In this document: positions 63,754 through 64,000 of the stretch, piece by piece
Layout of the letters: each line of letters begins with the position of its first letter
Position numbering within the stretch: position 1 is the stretch's first letter
From: Bacillus andreraoultii
GTDB lineage: Bacteria; Bacillota; Bacilli; Bacillales; Caldibacillaceae
DNA: 64,000 bases
Direction: 5' to 3'
NCBI RefSeq assembly: GCF_001244735.1
Contig: NZ_LN868937.1
Span: 534,554 to 598,553 of the forward strand
The notes under the pieces: generated by a model
Database searches by the model: none
Seen by the model: only the letters and a program-made list of their open reading frames with translations
Told to the model about the DNA's origin: nothing
Translations under genes and position numbers: made by a program

Positions 63754-64000
63754 GAGCAATGACTAAGAAAATATTTTTATCAAAGGAAAATTTTTTTAGT
63801 AAACCTCTTAAAAAGAGAGAAATACGAAAGTAAACTATTTAAGACTTTTAGCAAACATTTAAAATTACAGTTTAGGAGGTAAATATTCAGATGAATTAAG
63901 AGGCTTAAAGATTATGTGTAAAGCAATACCTACAAAAGTTTTTTTTTCATCAAGTGAAAATTTTTTTGGTAAACCTCTTAAAAAGAGAGAAATACGAAAG
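63754..64000. repeat. direct repeat with about 170-bp period, cut by window end
   Basis: 63754-63830 and 63921-64000 share an identical 30-bp end (AAACCTCTTAAAAAGAGAG plus AAATACGAAAG) and a T7 block. CTCTT/AAGAG can pair. More copies may follow beyond the edge. The rest of 63387-63751 shows no gene. Confidence 0.7.

Overview
The window is AT-rich and reads as the chromosome of a motile, spore-forming, competence-bearing Bacillaceae-type Firmicute. Basis: the gene order tagO-tagV-yvyE-degS-degU-degV-comFA-comFC-yvyF-flgM-flgN-flgK-flgL-yviE-fliW-csrA-hag is the Bacillus subtilis order, ribosome binding sites are strong AGGAGG types with many TTG/GTG starts, and a Spo0E-like phosphatase is present. 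The species cannot be named from sequence alone.

Layout. 1-950: left-truncated IS110-family element with a structured non-coding end. 1.4-5.8 kb: odhA and odhB (2-oxoglutarate dehydrogenase E1/E2). 6.3-8.5 kb: a two-gene ABC exporter (yhaQ/yhaP type). 8.5-14.1 kb: two LCP cell-wall ligases, an HD-GYP phosphodiesterase behind a cyclic-di-GMP-I riboswitch, a Spo0E-like gene, tagO and yvyE. 14.4-26.3 kb: degSU, degV, comFA/comFC and the late flagellar operon through fliW-csrA. 26.3-29.2 kb: the flagellin gene hag, driven by a sigma-D promoter that overlaps the csrA terminator and split by three ORF-less group I introns.

From 29.2 kb to the right edge the sequence is accessory. Immediately behind hag, bracketed by decayed copies of the hag 3' end, is an AIPR-type phage-defence gene. 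Then come an IS110 element with a frameshifted transposase, a serine resolvase, and a type III restriction-modification locus (mod-res). Its mod gene is cut immediately before the catalytic DPPY codons by a 13.3-kb Tn554-like element. That element carries a type I restriction system (hsdR, hsdM, hsdS), a lipoprotein and two DNA-binding proteins, plus three tyrosine recombinases and a TnpC-like protein. Removing it at the shared 6-bp core ATATTG restores mod in frame. Next is a possible structured RNA, then a TrlF-like PHP/AAA gene broken by an IS1595-family element that carries an acetyltransferase passenger gene between perfect 8-bp target duplications.

The last 6 kb hold decayed small genes, an unrecognised two-gene unit with an RNase H-like protein, and a replication-relaxation family gene next to palindromes and 167/170-bp-spaced repeats, suggesting the edge of a plasmid-like or integrative element.

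The most noteworthy points are: (1) hag with three introns, the third beginning with its own in-frame 14-residue flagellin tail and stop, so spliced and unspliced messages would both encode 568-residue flagellins with different C-termini; (2) a restriction-carrying transposon sitting at the DPPY motif of a competing restriction system, reversibly on paper; (3) candidate bridge RNAs beside both IS110 genes.
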